A DNA stretch of 64,000 nt from the NCBI RefSeq assembly GCF_000176155.1, contig NZ_ACZO01000006.1, positions 1,178,001-1,242,000 on the forward strand. The letters are read 5' to 3'. A model generated the notes under the pieces. That model made no database searches, was not told where the DNA came from, and saw only the letters and a list, made by a program, of their open reading frames with translations. This document shows, one piece after another, positions 41,336-51,617 of the stretch; positions within the stretch are counted from its first letter, which is position 1; every line of letters starts with the position of its first letter. The translations under genes and the position numbers were made by a program. This stretch comes from Vibrio metschnikovii CIP 69.14 (GTDB taxonomy: Bacteria > Pseudomonadota > Gammaproteobacteria > Enterobacterales > Vibrionaceae).

Positions 41336-42220
41336 ATGAAAACCAAAAGTAACATTAAAGTTACTTTGATATTGTTAGGGGTTGCGGTTTTAGGTCTTAT
41401 TGGCGCTATCTTCAGCACTGATATGGTGTTGTTTGATCCCAAAGGACCGATTGGTGAAGCGCAAAAATCACTGATCATTACCTCCGTGCTACTCATGGCA
41501 ATTATCATTATCCCGGTCTTGTTCATGGCGATTTACTTTCCTTACAAGTACCGTCATAGCAACACTAAGGCTGAGTACAAACCCAAGTGGGAACACTCAA
41601 CGAAGATTGAAATCATCGTTTGGGCGATTCCATGTTTGATTATTCTCGCGTTGGGCCGCATCACTTATCTTACTGCTTTTTCACTCGATCCGAGGCAAGC
41701 AATAGAGTCAGATAAGCCACCGTTGACTATTCAGGTCGTCGCGATGAACTGGAAATGGCTATTCATCTACCCAGAGAAAGGAATCGCCACCATCAACGAA
41801 ATTTCATTTCCCGTTGATCGCCCAGTGCAATTTCTGGTGACTTCAGATACAACAATGAACTCTTTCTTTATCCCTCAATTAGGTAGTCAAATCTATGCGA
41901 TGGCAGGGATGGAAAACCGTTTGAGTTTAATGGCTTCTGAAGAAGGTGTTTATCGTGGCATGTCAGCGAACTACAGTGGATTAGGTTTTTCCAATATGCA
42001 TTTTAAAGCTCATGCCGTCACTGATGAGCAATTTGAGCAATGGGTTAACCAAGTAAAAAGTTCAGGCAACGTGCTTGATGACTATAGCTATCAAGCGCTA
42101 GTGGATAATTCCCACGAGCAGATTCGAACTCAGCACCCGATTACCTACTTCTCTACGGTTAATCCACTGCAATTTAAAGACATCATTGAGAAATATTCAG
42201 GAGTCCAAAATGGCTTATAA
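41336..42220 (+). CDS. cyoA: Cytochrome bo3 ubiquinol oxidase subunit II
   Basis: The 294-residue protein matches Cyo[33 protein letters not shown] and [19 protein letters not shown]. It has two membrane helices and a periplasmic cupredoxin-like domain without the cysteine and histidine ligands of the CuA centre, so it is a quinol oxidase, not a cytochrome c oxidase. Unlike E. coli CyoA it has no lipobox cysteine: the aligned position reads [15 protein letters not shown] before the ATG supports the start. It overlaps cyoB by 11 bases. Confidence 0.92.
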   Translation: MKTKSNIKVTLILLGVAVLGLIGAIFSTDMVLFDPKGPIGEAQKSLIITSVLLMAIIIIPVLFMAIYFPYKYRHSNTKAEYKPKWEHSTKIEIIVWAIPCLIILALGRITYLTAFSLDPRQAIESDKPPLTIQVVAMNWKWLFIYPEKGIATINEISFPVDRPVQFLVTSDTTMNSFFIPQLGSQIYAMAGMENRLSLMASEEGVYRGMSANYSGLGFSNMHFKAHAVTDEQFEQWVNQVKSSGNVLDDYSYQALVDNSHEQIRTQHPITYFSTVNPLQFKDIIEKYSGVQNGL

Positions 42221-44270
42221 AGGCGATGTTCATGCCGAGCCGAATGCAGTCTTCGGTAAACTGAACTGGGACGTTATCCCGTATCATGACCCGGTTATTT
42301 TACCCGTCATGCTTGCGGTTGTTCTCGGCGGTTTAGCACTGCTCGGTTATATCACTTACGCAAAAAAATGGGCTTACTTATGGCACGAATGGTTTACCTC
42401 TGTCGACCATAAGAAGATAGGTCTGATGTACATCATCGTCGCAGGTGTGATGATGTTTCGTGGATTTGCTGATGCTGTCATGATGCGTTCGCATCAAGCT
42501 GCAGAGAGCGTCGGTCTTGGATACCTTCCACCAGAACATTATGACCAGGTCTTTACCGCTCACGGCGTGATCATGATTTTCTTTGTTGCGATGCCCTTTA
42601 TCGTCGGCTTAATGAATATCATTGTTCCGCTGCAAATCGGGGCTCGAGATGTCGCCTTCCCTTTCCTTAACTCTTTGAGTTTTTGGTTATTCGTGGCAGG
42701 GGCAATTCTTGTCAATATCTCATTGTTTGTCGGTGAGTTTGCGGCAACGGGTTGGTTGGCTTATCCTCCTCTTTCAGGGAGTGAATATAACCCTTGGGTC
42801 GGGGTCGATTACTGGCTGTGGGCGCTGCAGATATCCGGGATAGGTACCTTGTTAACTGGGGTTAACTTCATCGCGACGATATTGCGCATGCGAGCGCCTG
42901 GAATGAAACTCATGCAGATGCCAGTATTTACTTGGACATCGCTCTGCGCCAACGCCTTAATTGTCGTGGCATTCCCGATTCTAACCGTCACTATTACCCT
43001 ACTCACCCTTGACCGTTATATCGGTACTCACTTCTTTACAAGTGACATGGGTGGTAACCCAATGATGTACGTAAACTTGATTTGGGCTTGGGGTCACCCT
43101 GAAGTTTATATCTTGATTTTACCTGCATTTGGTATTTTCTCAGAAGTGGTGGCGACGTTCTCACGTAAACGTCTTTTCGGTTATACATCGTTAGTTCTTG
43201 CTACCGCTGTGATCATGCTGCTTTCTTTTGTGGTTTGGTTACACCATTTCTTCACCATGGGTGCGGGGGCGAGCGTCAATGCCTTCTTTGGTATTGCAAC
43301 CATGATTATTTCCATTCCAACCGGGGTGAAAATATTCAACTGGCTATTTACCATGTACAAAGGACGGGTCGAGTTCTCAGCCAGTATGTGGTGGACTTTC
43401 TCATTCCTTATCACCTTCACTATCGGTGGTATGACAGGGGTTATGCTGGCCGTTCCTGCGGCTAACTTTGTCCTACACAATAGTTTATTCGTTATCGCCC
43501 ACTTCCATAACGTGATTATTGGTGGTGCGCTGTTCGGCTACTTTGCAGGTTTAACCTACTGGTTCCCGAAAGCAACCGGCTTTAAGCTCAACGAAAAATG
43601 GGGCAAGATCTCTTGTGTCCTATGGAGTGTCGGCTTCTTTGTTGCCTTTATGCCTGTCTATGTATTGGGCTTTAACGGCATGACTCGTCGCTTATCGAGC
43701 ATAGAAAACCCAGAATGGGCACCGCTGTTGTGGATTGCTGCTGCGGGTGTTGGTCTCGGCGCTCTTGGCGTGGCTGCGCAAGTATGGCAAATCTTCATCA
43801 GTATCCGTGATCGCAAAGATAACTTAGATACCACAGGTGACCCATGGAATGGCCGCACTCTTGAGTGGGCGACCTCGTCACCACCACCATTCTATAACTT
43901 TGCGACATTGCCAAAAATTCACGATCGTGATGAGCATCACTACCGTAAAGAACATGGTATGGCATACGTGAAACCTGAGCGTTACAAACAGATCCATATG
44001 CCAAAAAATACTTGGGCTGGCGTCGTAATCAGTGCTTTCTCATTGGTATTTGGATTTGCTTTTGTTTGGCATATCTGGTGGATGGTGATTGTTGGCTTCG
44101 TTGGTATGATTGGGGCGTGGATTGCTTACAGCTTCGACCGCAACAAAGATTACTATGTTCCAGTATCGGAGGTTGAAGCGATTGAAACTCCGCATCTAGA
44201 GCGCGTTTATCAAGACCACCCGCATTTCAACTCTCAACCAGAGCTTTCTGGCTCTAAACAAACGGTATGA
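42210..44270 (+). CDS. cyoB: Cytochrome bo3 ubiquinol oxidase subunit I
   Basis: The 686-residue subunit holds both haems and CuB and pumps protons. It has the [13 protein letters not shown] motif that binds Cu[10 protein letters not shown], and [11 protein letters not shown] for the haem ligands. The quinol-site region [15 protein letters not shown] retains Arg, Asp and His. ATG at 42210 follows CAGGAG; the upstream in-frame residues are discarded. Complex in the inner membrane; 15 transmembrane helices are expected for the family. Confidence 0.96.
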   Translation: MAYKGDVHAEPNAVFGKLNWDVIPYHDPVILPVMLAVVLGGLALLGYITYAKKWAYLWHEWFTSVDHKKIGLMYIIVAGVMMFRGFADAVMMRSHQAAESVGLGYLPPEHYDQVFTAHGVIMIFFVAMPFIVGLMNIIVPLQIGARDVAFPFLNSLSFWLFVAGAILVNISLFVGEFAATGWLAYPPLSGSEYNPWVGVDYWLWALQISGIGTLLTGVNFIATILRMRAPGMKLMQMPVFTWTSLCANALIVVAFPILTVTITLLTLDRYIGTHFFTSDMGGNPMMYVNLIWAWGHPEVYILILPAFGIFSEVVATFSRKRLFGYTSLVLATAVIMLLSFVVWLHHFFTMGAGASVNAFFGIATMIISIPTGVKIFNWLFTMYKGRVEFSASMWWTFSFLITFTIGGMTGVMLAVPAANFVLHNSLFVIAHFHNVIIGGALFGYFAGLTYWFPKATGFKLNEKWGKISCVLWSVGFFVAFMPVYVLGFNGMTRRLSSIENPEWAPLLWIAAAGVGLGALGVAAQVWQIFISIRDRKDNLDTTGDPWNGRTLEWATSSPPPFYNFATLPKIHDRDEHHYRKEHGMAYVKPERYKQIHMPKNTWAGVVISAFSLVFGFAFVWHIWWMVIVGFVGMIGAWIAYSFDRNKDYYVPVSEVEAIETPHLERVYQDHPHFNSQPELSGSKQTV

Positions 44271-44286
44271 GGATTGAGGAGTAATA

Positions 44287-44895
44287 ATGAGCACACATAC
44301 TCAAACTAATGACTTACATGATGATCATGATCATCATGATACCGCCGGTGACGATCTCTTTGGCTTTTGGGTTTATATCCTAAGTGACTGTTTATTGTTC
44401 GGTACCCTGTTCGCTGTTTTTGCGGTTTTTTCTAACAGCTTTGCTGGAATGGTTGAACCAAGCGCTCTGTTTGACCTTTGGTTTGTTGCTGGCACAACGG
44501 CTTTACTATTGCTAAGTAGCTTAACCTTCGGTATGGCAATGCTAAAGCAAAATGCCCATGATATGAAAGGCATGGCGACTTGGCTAGGCATTACTTTCGC
44601 GCTAGGCTTTGGCTTCTTGATCATGGAGCTCTATGAGTTCCATCATCTTAGCCTCGCTGGGGCTACTTTTAGCACCAGTGCCTATTGGTCATCTTTCTAC
44701 GCATTGGTGGCGACTCACGGTCTGCACGTCTTTGCCGGTTTAATTTGGATGATCATCTTATTCTTCCATTTTAAACGCGATGGTTTCACCACAGCGAATA
44801 AGACTCGCTTAGCACTACTCAGCTTGTTCTGGCACTTCTTAGATATTATCTGGATCTGTGTATTCAGCGTAGTGTACTTAATGGGGGTAATGTAA
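44287..44895 (+). CDS. cyoC: Cytochrome bo3 ubiquinol oxidase subunit III
   Basis: The 202-residue membrane subunit has a His/Asp-rich N-terminus (DDHDHHDTAGDD), FGFWVYILSDCLLFG and ATHGLHVFAGLIWM, and five helices. Similar His-rich tails occur in E. coli CyoC. It overlaps cyoD by one base (TAATG). Confidence 0.95.
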   Translation: MSTHTQTNDLHDDHDHHDTAGDDLFGFWVYILSDCLLFGTLFAVFAVFSNSFAGMVEPSALFDLWFVAGTTALLLLSSLTFGMAMLKQNAHDMKGMATWLGITFALGFGFLIMELYEFHHLSLAGATFSTSAYWSSFYALVATHGLHVFAGLIWMIILFFHFKRDGFTTANKTRLALLSLFWHFLDIIWICVFSVVYLMGVM

Positions 44896-45233
44896 TGGAA
44901 CACTCTTATGAACAGACCCATGGTGGTCAAGCGCATGGTAGCGTGAAAGAGTACTTACTGGGTTTCTTGTATTCGGTACTCCTGACGTTAATCCCATTTG
45001 CGATGGTGATGGCAGACATTGGCTCGCCAACCACCAAAGTTGTGGTCATTCTGATCTGTGCCGTGGCTCAGATCCTAGTACAACTTGTGTTCTTTCTACA
45101 TATGAACACCTCATCAGAGCAAGCTTGGAATGTGATTACCGCCGTCTTTTCTGTGGTAATTGTCGCTATCGTCTTAGTCGGCTCTATGTGGATCATGCAG
45201 CATCTTAACCACAATATGCTGATGGGACACTAA
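44895..45233 (+). CDS. cyoD: Cytochrome bo3 ubiquinol oxidase subunit IV
   Basis: The 112-residue subunit has three hydrophobic helices and the HGSVKEYLLGFLYSVLLT start typical of CyoD. It aids assembly of CuB into subunit I. It is coupled to cyoC. Confidence 0.95.
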   Translation: MEHSYEQTHGGQAHGSVKEYLLGFLYSVLLTLIPFAMVMADIGSPTTKVVVILICAVAQILVQLVFFLHMNTSSEQAWNVITAVFSVVIVAIVLVGSMWIMQHLNHNMLMGH

Positions 45234-45242
45234 CTGGAAGTA

Positions 45243-46163
45243 ATGATGTTCAAGCACTATTTACAACTTACTAAACCAGGCATCATCCGCGGCAACCTCG
45301 TTGCCGCGGCGGGTGGTTTCTTTCTGGCCTCACAAGGCCAGATTGACTGGCAACTTTTTATTGCTGTTTGCCTTGGCACCAGTTTGGTCGTAGCCTCTGG
45401 CTGTGTCTTTAATAACTATATTGACATAGACATAGATGCAAAAATGCAGCGTACACGTAACCGTGAACTGGTACAAAAAATCGTTCCCGTTTCACACGCG
45501 CTGATGCAAGCTTGCTTACTTGGGCTTGCTGGCTTTGCCATTTTGTATTTTTTCACCTCAAAACTTGCCTTTGGCTTCGGTGTACTGGGTTTTGTCGTTT
45601 ATGTCGGCTTTTACAGCCTCTATTATAAACGCCATTCTGTGCATGGTACTTTAATTGGTGGTTTATCTGGTGCTTGTCCTCCTGTCATTGGTTACTTTGC
45701 CGTCACTCATCAACTTGATATTGGTGGCGCCATTTTATTTTTAACGTTCTGTATTTGGCAAATCCCCCACTCTTATGCGATTGCCATTTATCGATTTAAT
45801 GATTATAAAGCGGCTAACATTCCTGTTCTTCCTATTCAAGAAGGTATCGCTAAGGCTCGCTACCATATCATTGGTTATATTATTGCCTTTGCTGTGGCAT
45901 GTTGGGCACTCACTTACCATGGATATGCGGGAAGCTGGTTCGCTTTAGGTATGGGATTGATTAGCCTTTATTGGTTATATATCGCCAAGGTTGGCTTTCA
46001 AAAGATGCCGACCGAGCAGTGGGGCAAACAATTAATGTTGTTATCTATTGCTTGTATCATGTTGTTCTGCTTATTGATTTCAGTTGATTTCGCTCATGTA
46101 GCAGTACATAACGATATTCAAGCGGCACTGCCAACGTTCAGTTTAGAAGGCCTATCGTCATGA
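45243..46163 (+). CDS. cyoE: Protohaem IX farnesyltransferase (haem O synthase)
   Basis: The 306-residue membrane enzyme makes haem O for the bo3 oxidase from protohaem and farnesyl diphosphate. It has the UbiA-type Asp-rich motif NNYIDIDIDAKMQRT and YSLYYKRHSVHGTLIGG. It starts MMFKHYLQLTKPG like E. coli CyoE; the second ATG has slightly better spacing to GGAAG. The stop overlaps the next gene in ATGA. Confidence 0.94.
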   Translation: MMFKHYLQLTKPGIIRGNLVAAAGGFFLASQGQIDWQLFIAVCLGTSLVVASGCVFNNYIDIDIDAKMQRTRNRELVQKIVPVSHALMQACLLGLAGFAILYFFTSKLAFGFGVLGFVVYVGFYSLYYKRHSVHGTLIGGLSGACPPVIGYFAVTHQLDIGGAILFLTFCIWQIPHSYAIAIYRFNDYKAANIPVLPIQEGIAKARYHIIGYIIAFAVACWALTYHGYAGSWFALGMGLISLYWLYIAKVGFQKMPTEQWGKQLMLLSIACIMLFCLLISVDFAHVAVHNDIQAALPTFSLEGLSS

Positions 46164-46786
46164 GTTCAAAAGCGATTAAATACACCTTAATAACTGGGGC
46201 GATTTTGATCGCCATTGTTATTAGTTTGTATGTTAAATATTCAACCGTCCCCATCGGGGAGCGACCAGTACAACCCAATCAAATCGGTGGTAACTTTAGT
46301 CTTCATACCGCACTGGGTGACATTAATTTGGATGATTATCAAGGGAAAGTAGTGGTACTTTACTTTGGTTATCTGAGCTGTGCCGAGGTCTGTCCGGCGT
46401 CAATGGGCGTCATGTCGGCGGCTTTTCGCATGCTACCTGCCGAAGTCGGTGATGAGGTACAAGGCTTGTTTATCAGTGTCGACCCCTCGCGCGATGATCT
46501 GACATCACTGCATCAATTTGCGCAGCATTTTGATCCCAGAATTAAAGGCGCAACTGGCACTGCAGAAGACATTAATAAAATCACAAACCAATATGGTGTC
46601 TATTATGACATGGTTAATATGCAAAATTCCGCATTGAGCTACACCGTTGATCATGTCTCCCGATTCTTTGTTATCGCCCCTAATGGACAGTTTGTTACGT
46701 CGATGAGCTACAGTACAACACCGACAGAACTGGCTGCCCGTATCGAACGCACACTACAACGCTACCAAGAAACTAAACAAGGTTAA
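46160..46786 (+). CDS. Sco/SenC-family copper metallochaperone
   Basis: The 208-residue protein has an N-terminal membrane anchor (about 9-25) and a periplasmic thioredoxin-like domain. The copper ligands are Cys74 and Cys78 in LSCAEVCPAS, and His165 in TVDHVSRF. Sco proteins are best known for loading CuA, which this bo3 oxidase lacks, so here it may act on CuB or serve as a redox partner. It overlaps cyoE by 4 bases and is therefore in the cyo operon. Confidence 0.9.
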   Translation: MSSKAIKYTLITGAILIAIVISLYVKYSTVPIGERPVQPNQIGGNFSLHTALGDINLDDYQGKVVVLYFGYLSCAEVCPASMGVMSAAFRMLPAEVGDEVQGLFISVDPSRDDLTSLHQFAQHFDPRIKGATGTAEDINKITNQYGVYYDMVNMQNSALSYTVDHVSRFFVIAPNGQFVTSMSYSTTPTELAARIERTLQRYQETKQG

Positions 46787-46788
46787 TC

Positions 46789-47325
46789 ATGAATCGTATT
46801 GTCCAACTCTTTATTGGCGTCATTTTGCTACTCGTATTAGCAACCATCGTTCGTCATTTCACGGCTGAAAGCGATGCCGCCTCTAGTCATCATCATGCTC
46901 ATCATTCTTTACAAGATGAACAACTGATTGCTATCGGTAAAGGCTTATCGATTGCAGAGCCTAAAGCGAAAGCCACCATTCCTGGAACCAAAGTCAGTGC
47001 CGGATACCTCTCATTGGTCAACCAGTCTGACTCTGATATTGTTTTCATCGCTGCACGTAGCGATGCCGCAACACATACTGAGTTACATCATATGGTGATG
47101 GAAAATAGCCGTATGTCGATGCGTCAAGTCGAGAGCATCACGGTGCCAGCTCATGGTCAGTTTGATCTTACTCCAGGTGGCTATCATATTATGTTTATGG
47201 ATATTGCAACGCCCTTCGTCGCTGGGCAAACTGTTGTTGTCGAATTGATCGATGATGCGCAAAATGTTTATCCTGTTGAGCTACCGGTACTGGATATGAG
47301 TAACAACCACACTCACGCCCATTAA
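46789..47325 (+). CDS. PCu(A)C-type periplasmic copper chaperone
   Basis: The 178-residue protein has one N-terminal membrane helix or signal anchor, a His-rich segment (SHHHAHH) and a PCu(A)C domain. The copper motif is present as THTELHHMVMEN, then Met near 111, then GGYHIMFMD. PCu(A)C carries copper(I) to oxidases, usually with Sco. A second His-rich tail (NNHTHAH) ends the protein. It begins 2 bases after the Sco stop. Confidence 0.9.
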   Translation: MNRIVQLFIGVILLLVLATIVRHFTAESDAASSHHHAHHSLQDEQLIAIGKGLSIAEPKAKATIPGTKVSAGYLSLVNQSDSDIVFIAARSDAATHTELHHMVMENSRMSMRQVESITVPAHGQFDLTPGGYHIMFMDIATPFVAGQTVVVELIDDAQNVYPVELPVLDMSNNHTHAH

Positions 47326-47343
47326 TCACCTCGGGAGAAAAAA

Positions 47344-47871
47344 GTGCTTACCTCCGCGAAAAAACTGTCTTTGATTGCGCTCACCAGCACTATATCTTGC
47401 TGTGTCATGGCTGAGTCTCCGACAAGACCCACAACCTCAATGGATATTATTGCCGAGCAGCAAGCACTGCCCTGCGAGAGCATGCTCACTGAGTTTGCGG
47501 CAGAAGTACTGAAACTCAATCCACACCGCATGCTAGAGCAGATAACCCCTATTAGCCATGATCAGTTGTTTCATGCCTTCACAGTCACCGATTATCGCGA
47601 CAGAGCGAGCCATATCACTTTTCATGCCGTAGAAAACGCCGCGGGACAATGTCAGGCAACGGCGATCGAAAGTTACTTGTTACAAACCAATTGTGCGGAT
47701 GCAAGGCACGAAGCGTTCAGTAAGTGGACATTTCAAGGTAAACTGAATCAAGAAACAATGGTTCTTACTAGCGATCGTATCGCTGGTAAACAAGCCTTTC
47801 TGACCGATCAGAGTCCCGCCGTTTGCTTGGTGACGACTCGCTATCAAGTGATAAAACCAGCTAGCCAATAA
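47344..47871 (+). CDS. Exported protein of unknown function with four mature cysteines
   Basis: A GTG start with GGGAG 6-7 bases before it begins a 175-residue protein. It has a signal peptide (residues about 1-23, ending CCVMA). The mature part has four Cys (44, 103, 117 and 161), enough for two disulfides, and no family I recognise. It is 18 bases after the copper-chaperone gene, so it is likely the last gene of the cyo-sco-pcuAC operon; a strong terminator follows. A role in oxidase assembly is inference. Confidence 0.7.
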   Translation: MLTSAKKLSLIALTSTISCCVMAESPTRPTTSMDIIAEQQALPCESMLTEFAAEVLKLNPHRMLEQITPISHDQLFHAFTVTDYRDRASHITFHAVENAAGQCQATAIESYLLQTNCADARHEAFSKWTFQGKLNQETMVLTSDRIAGKQAFLTDQSPAVCLVTTRYQVIKPASQ

Positions 47872-47890
47872 CCTACGCGTTTAATGATAA

Positions 47891-47924
47891 AAAAAGACCC
47901 TGTTGAAAACAGGGCCTTTTTTTA
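47891..47924. terminator. Bidirectional terminator between the cyo cluster and ftsK
   Basis: CCCTGTT and AACAGGG form a 7-bp stem around GAA, extended by A/T pairs. The plus strand ends in seven T and the minus strand also has a T-run. Confidence 0.85.
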
Positions 47925-47941
47925 TAGACTAATTTTAGAGA

Positions 47942-50785
47942 CTACTCTCGGTTAGAGGAAGGCGCTAGCACTTCACGATTACCATTATGGCCTGGTGCAC
48001 TGACAATACCTTGCGCCTCAAGCTGCTCAACGATTCTTGCCGCACGATTATAGCCAATCTTAAACCGACGCTGAACACCAGAGACCGAACCTCGGCGAGT
48101 TTCTACAATATGTTCAACGACTTGATCGAATAGCGGATCCATTTCCTCATCATCGTCCATTTTCTCACCTGGCAACAGCGACTCTGGCCCTTGATCACCG
48201 GCGATAATATCACTGATATAGTTAGGCTTACCGCGAGCTTTCCAGTTATTGACCACCGCATGCACATCATCATCTGACGCAAACGCTCCATGAACGCGAA
48301 TAGTATGGCTCGACCCCGGAGGGAGATAGAGCATATCCCCCATTCCCAGTAATGATTCTGCGCCACTTTGATCAAGAATAGTTCGAGAATCCGTTTTGGT
48401 TGATACGGTAAACGCCACACGAGTTGGGATATTTGCTTTAATTAATCCGGTGATCACATCCACTGAGGGGCGTTGAGTAGCAAGAATAAGGTGTATACCC
48501 GCCGCTCGGGCTTTTTGCGCCAAGCGCGCGATCAACTCTTCTACTTTTTTACCAACCACCATCATTAAGTCTGCAAACTCATCGACGACGACAACAATAT
48601 AGGGCAGCTTTTCCAAACGCGGGGGAGCAGTATCCATGCTATCCCCTTCTTTCCAAAGTGGATCGTGAATCGGATGCCCGGCCTCCGCTGCCATTTTGAG
48701 TTTATCGTTAAACCCTTTGATGTTACGCACGCCCAATACTGACATTAATTTATAACGACGCTCCATTTCGCCGACACACCAACGTAATGCATTGGACGCA
48801 TCTTTCATATCGGTGACGACCTCAGACAATAAATGTGGGATGCCTTCATATACCGATAATTCGAGCATTTTAGGGTCAATCATGATAAATCGAACATCTT
48901 CTGGCGTCGATTTGTAAAGCATACTGAGGATCATCACGTTAACCCCAACCGATTTACCGGAACCTGTGGTTCCTGCCACTAACACATGTGGCATTTTTGA
49001 TAAATCGACAACCACGGCTTCACCAGCAATATCTTGCCCAAGAACCATGGTCGTCGGTGACTTCGCCTCTTTAAATTGCGCACTACTGACGACATCCGAC
49101 AAGTACACCGTTTGTCGACTCATATTCGGCAGCTCTAAACCAACATAAGGCTTACCAGGAATAACCTCCACGACTCGTACCGCCATCGCCGATAAGGAGC
49201 GAGCTAAATCCATCGATAAACTCGATATTCGGCTGACCTTGACTCCAGGCGCTAAATCCAATTCAAAACGCGTGATCACTGGCCCAGGAAAAATCCCCAC
49301 CACTTGAGCTTGAATTTTATAATCAGCCAATTTTGATTCGACTAAACGGGCAATCTCTTCTAACGCTACGCGATCTATGAAGTTTTCACGTTTCTCAGGA
49401 TGATACAGCAGCTCTAAAGTGGGCATTGGCTCAGCGGGTTTGGGCAAATTGACATTTTGCTGCATCAAAAATGGATTTTGGGTCGCCGCCATATTGGCTT
49501 GCGCATCAGACACCATGCTTTGAAATGCCTGTACATCAGCGTCCAATGGCAATGACTCATCTTCAATACTCTCATCGTGGTCATCGCTCATCTCAATATT
49601 CTGCTCGTGCTCAGCAGTCAGTATCGGCTCCGATGATGGCGAGTCGCTTAATGTGGGCGACGATGACTCGTCTTCAACAACATCTAAGCGAGATATCACA
49701 GGTTGAGTCATGGGATCGTCCCATTCCGTTTCCTCTAACGTTTGAGGATTAAATACAGGTTCATCATCCACGTTCGCTTCGCTCAGCGTCACCGATCCTA
49801 TCGATTCGACTGGCTGAACAGGATTTTCTTGAACAGGGGGAGTAAAATCCGGTTCTTCAGCAAAGTCGTCGTATTGACGAGCTTGCTGTTCTAACTCTTC
49901 TATCGTCGCATTAAGCGAGACTTCCCGCTCCGGTTTCTCTGTATTTTGGTTATCCGGAATATGAATATTGAAGCGTCGCGGTGCTTGCTCTGTCGTTGTT
50001 GACTGGCGTTCAACAATCTTATTATTCGTCTCCAAAATACGCTCAGAGATCGAAGTGACGGATGAGGCATTGTCAGGTGCGACATCGGGAGATATGGGCT
50101 CAAGATCAACACTCTGTGGCTGAATAAGCTCGTCTTTGTCACCACGGACACGGTTAATCAACCATTGACCGCCTCGGATAACGTTACTGCCGAGCCACTC
50201 GACAATCGTTAACCAAGAGATTCCGGTTAATAACGTTAGCCCCGCTCCCCATAAAAAGAGCAGCACTAAGGTCGTACCAAGTAAGTTCAAGGTCGGTAAT
50301 GCTAAGCTGGTGAGGACATCACCAATCACCCCACCGGACGAAAAATACCAAATATCATCAAAATTGATATCAGCTAACCCACAACTGGTGAGGATCAAAA
50401 TAACTAAGCCGAGTAAACGGGTCCCCCACAGCATCAAATCAATGCTTTCTTGCTCCTCACGGCGGCGTAACGTTATCCATGCCGTGACAGTAAAAATAAT
50501 CGGCAATAGATAAGCCAGCGAGCCAAAAACAAAAAAGAGTGTGTCAGCAACCCAAGCGCCGACGATACCACCAGCATTTTGAATCTCAGAACCCCAAGCG
50601 GTTTGTGACCAAGAAGGGTCCGCCGGGTGAAAGGTCAGTAAAGCCACCGCCAGTAACACGGAGCAGAGAACCGCCAAGATAAGCCCACACTCTTTTAAAC
50701 GCTGCTTGCCATTTAAACGTGAGGGAGGCAACTGCTCAGAGGTTTTGATGATCGTTTCAACTTTATTGTTACTGTGTTTGAACAT
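47942..50785 (-). CDS. ftsK: DNA translocase FtsK
   Basis: The 947-residue divisome protein pumps DNA at the septum and aligns dif sites for XerCD. An N-terminal membrane domain of about four to five helices (residues about 30-200) is followed by an acidic, Pro/Glu-rich linker (about 220-445). The motor has Walker A in [13 protein letters not shown] (about 605) and Walker B in [11 protein letters not shown] (about 728). The C-terminal gamma winged helix (about 885-945) recognises KOPS. The linker is shorter than in E. coli (1329 residues total). It is divergent from the cyo cluster and downstream of lrp, as in other gammaproteobacteria. Confidence 0.95.
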   Translation of the reverse strand: MFKHSNNKVETIIKTSEQLPPSRLNGKQRLKECGLILAVLCSVLLAVALLTFHPADPSWSQTAWGSEIQNAGGIVGAWVADTLFFVFGSLAYLLPIIFTVTAWITLRRREEQESIDLMLWGTRLLGLVILILTSCGLADINFDDIWYFSSGGVIGDVLTSLALPTLNLLGTTLVLLFLWGAGLTLLTGISWLTIVEWLGSNVIRGGQWLINRVRGDKDELIQPQSVDLEPISPDVAPDNASSVTSISERILETNNKIVERQSTTTEQAPRRFNIHIPDNQNTEKPEREVSLNATIEELEQQARQYDDFAEEPDFTPPVQENPVQPVESIGSVTLSEANVDDEPVFNPQTLEETEWDDPMTQPVISRLDVVEDESSSPTLSDSPSSEPILTAEHEQNIEMSDDHDESIEDESLPLDADVQAFQSMVSDAQANMAATQNPFLMQQNVNLPKPAEPMPTLELLYHPEKRENFIDRVALEEIARLVESKLADYKIQAQVVGIFPGPVITRFELDLAPGVKVSRISSLSMDLARSLSAMAVRVVEVIPGKPYVGLELPNMSRQTVYLSDVVSSAQFKEAKSPTTMVLGQDIAGEAVVVDLSKMPHVLVAGTTGSGKSVGVNVMILSMLYKSTPEDVRFIMIDPKMLELSVYEGIPHLLSEVVTDMKDASNALRWCVGEMERRYKLMSVLGVRNIKGFNDKLKMAAEAGHPIHDPLWKEGDSMDTAPPRLEKLPYIVVVVDEFADLMMVVGKKVEELIARLAQKARAAGIHLILATQRPSVDVITGLIKANIPTRVAFTVSTKTDSRTILDQSGAESLLGMGDMLYLPPGSSHTIRVHGAFASDDDVHAVVNNWKARGKPNYISDIIAGDQGPESLLPGEKMDDDEEMDPLFDQVVEHIVETRRGSVSGVQRRFKIGYNRAARIVEQLEAQGIVSAPGHNGNREVLAPSSNRE

Positions 50786-50844
50786 ATACCAACTTGACTA
50801 TGATAATGGCCAGTATAAAAAATACTATAACCTATATTGGAGAG

Positions 50845-50882
50845 GAGAAAACAGTCTGAGCGGCGATGGCCGCTCAGACTGT
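50845..50882 (-). terminator. Terminator of lrp
   Basis: ACAGTCTGAGCGGC and GCCGCTCAGACTGT form a 14-bp perfect stem with a 4-base loop; on the minus strand TTTTC follows. It lies about 85 bases after the lrp stop and before ftsK. Confidence 0.8.
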
Positions 50883-50967
50883 TGGTAGATTTAACCATAT
50901 CACGGTTAAAAACCCAATGTATCAACGTCAGAATGCGGTAAGAAGTCTCTTATTCACATCATCAAGC

Positions 50968-51462
50968 TTAACGAGTTTTTATCACCAGTTGATTGGTTTG
51001 TTTCACTTCTTCCATGACCACGTAGGTGCGCGTATCGTTAACGCCAGGTAACCGCAACAAGGTATCACCCAATAGTTTACGGTAGGCTCCCATATCGGAT
51101 ACTCGTGTTTTCAATAAATAATCGAAATCCCCAGAAACGAGATGACACTCTTGGATGTCATCGAGTTTTTGCACAGCAACATTAAATTGCTCAAAAACAT
51201 CTGGTGCTCCCCGATTAAGGGTAATCTCAACAAACACGAGCAGTGAGGCATCAAGATACTGGGGATTTAACAGGGCAGTATACCCAGTAATGTATCCTTG
51301 ACGCTCAAGTCGTCTTACCCGCTCCAAACAAGGGGTTGGCGAGAGACCAACCCGTTTGGATAATTCTACATTCGAAATACGACCATCTTTTTGCAACTCA
51401 TTTAAGATATTGCGATAAATACGGTCAAGATCCTTGGAGGGCCTTTTATAGTTGTCTGCCAT
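50968..51462 (-). CDS. lrp: Leucine-responsive regulatory protein Lrp
   Basis: The 164-residue regulator has an N-terminal helix-turn-helix (LSKRVGLSPTPCLERVRRLERQG, about 33-56) and a C-terminal RAM effector domain. It matches E. coli Lrp in length and start. Lrp oligomers bind AT-rich sites and respond to leucine or alanine. It is divergent from ald; Lrp-family regulators often control alanine dehydrogenase genes, and the AT-rich gap fits this. GGAATAAAA precedes the ATG weakly. Confidence 0.94.
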   Translation of the reverse strand: MADNYKRPSKDLDRIYRNILNELQKDGRISNVELSKRVGLSPTPCLERVRRLERQGYITGYTALLNPQYLDASLLVFVEITLNRGAPDVFEQFNVAVQKLDDIQECHLVSGDFDYLLKTRVSDMGAYRKLLGDTLLRLPGVNDTRTYVVMEEVKQTNQLVIKTR

Positions 51463-51617
51463 TTTTTATTCCACCTTATTACTTCCTTGCAAAAAAATAT
51501 ATTACAACTTCTTCATATTCAGCATCAAACTTTATATACGCACAACTATACTAGTCATAAACTCGACACAAAATTCCAACAAAAGCCCAACATGAATGAT
51601 TCATGTAAGGAGTTAGA

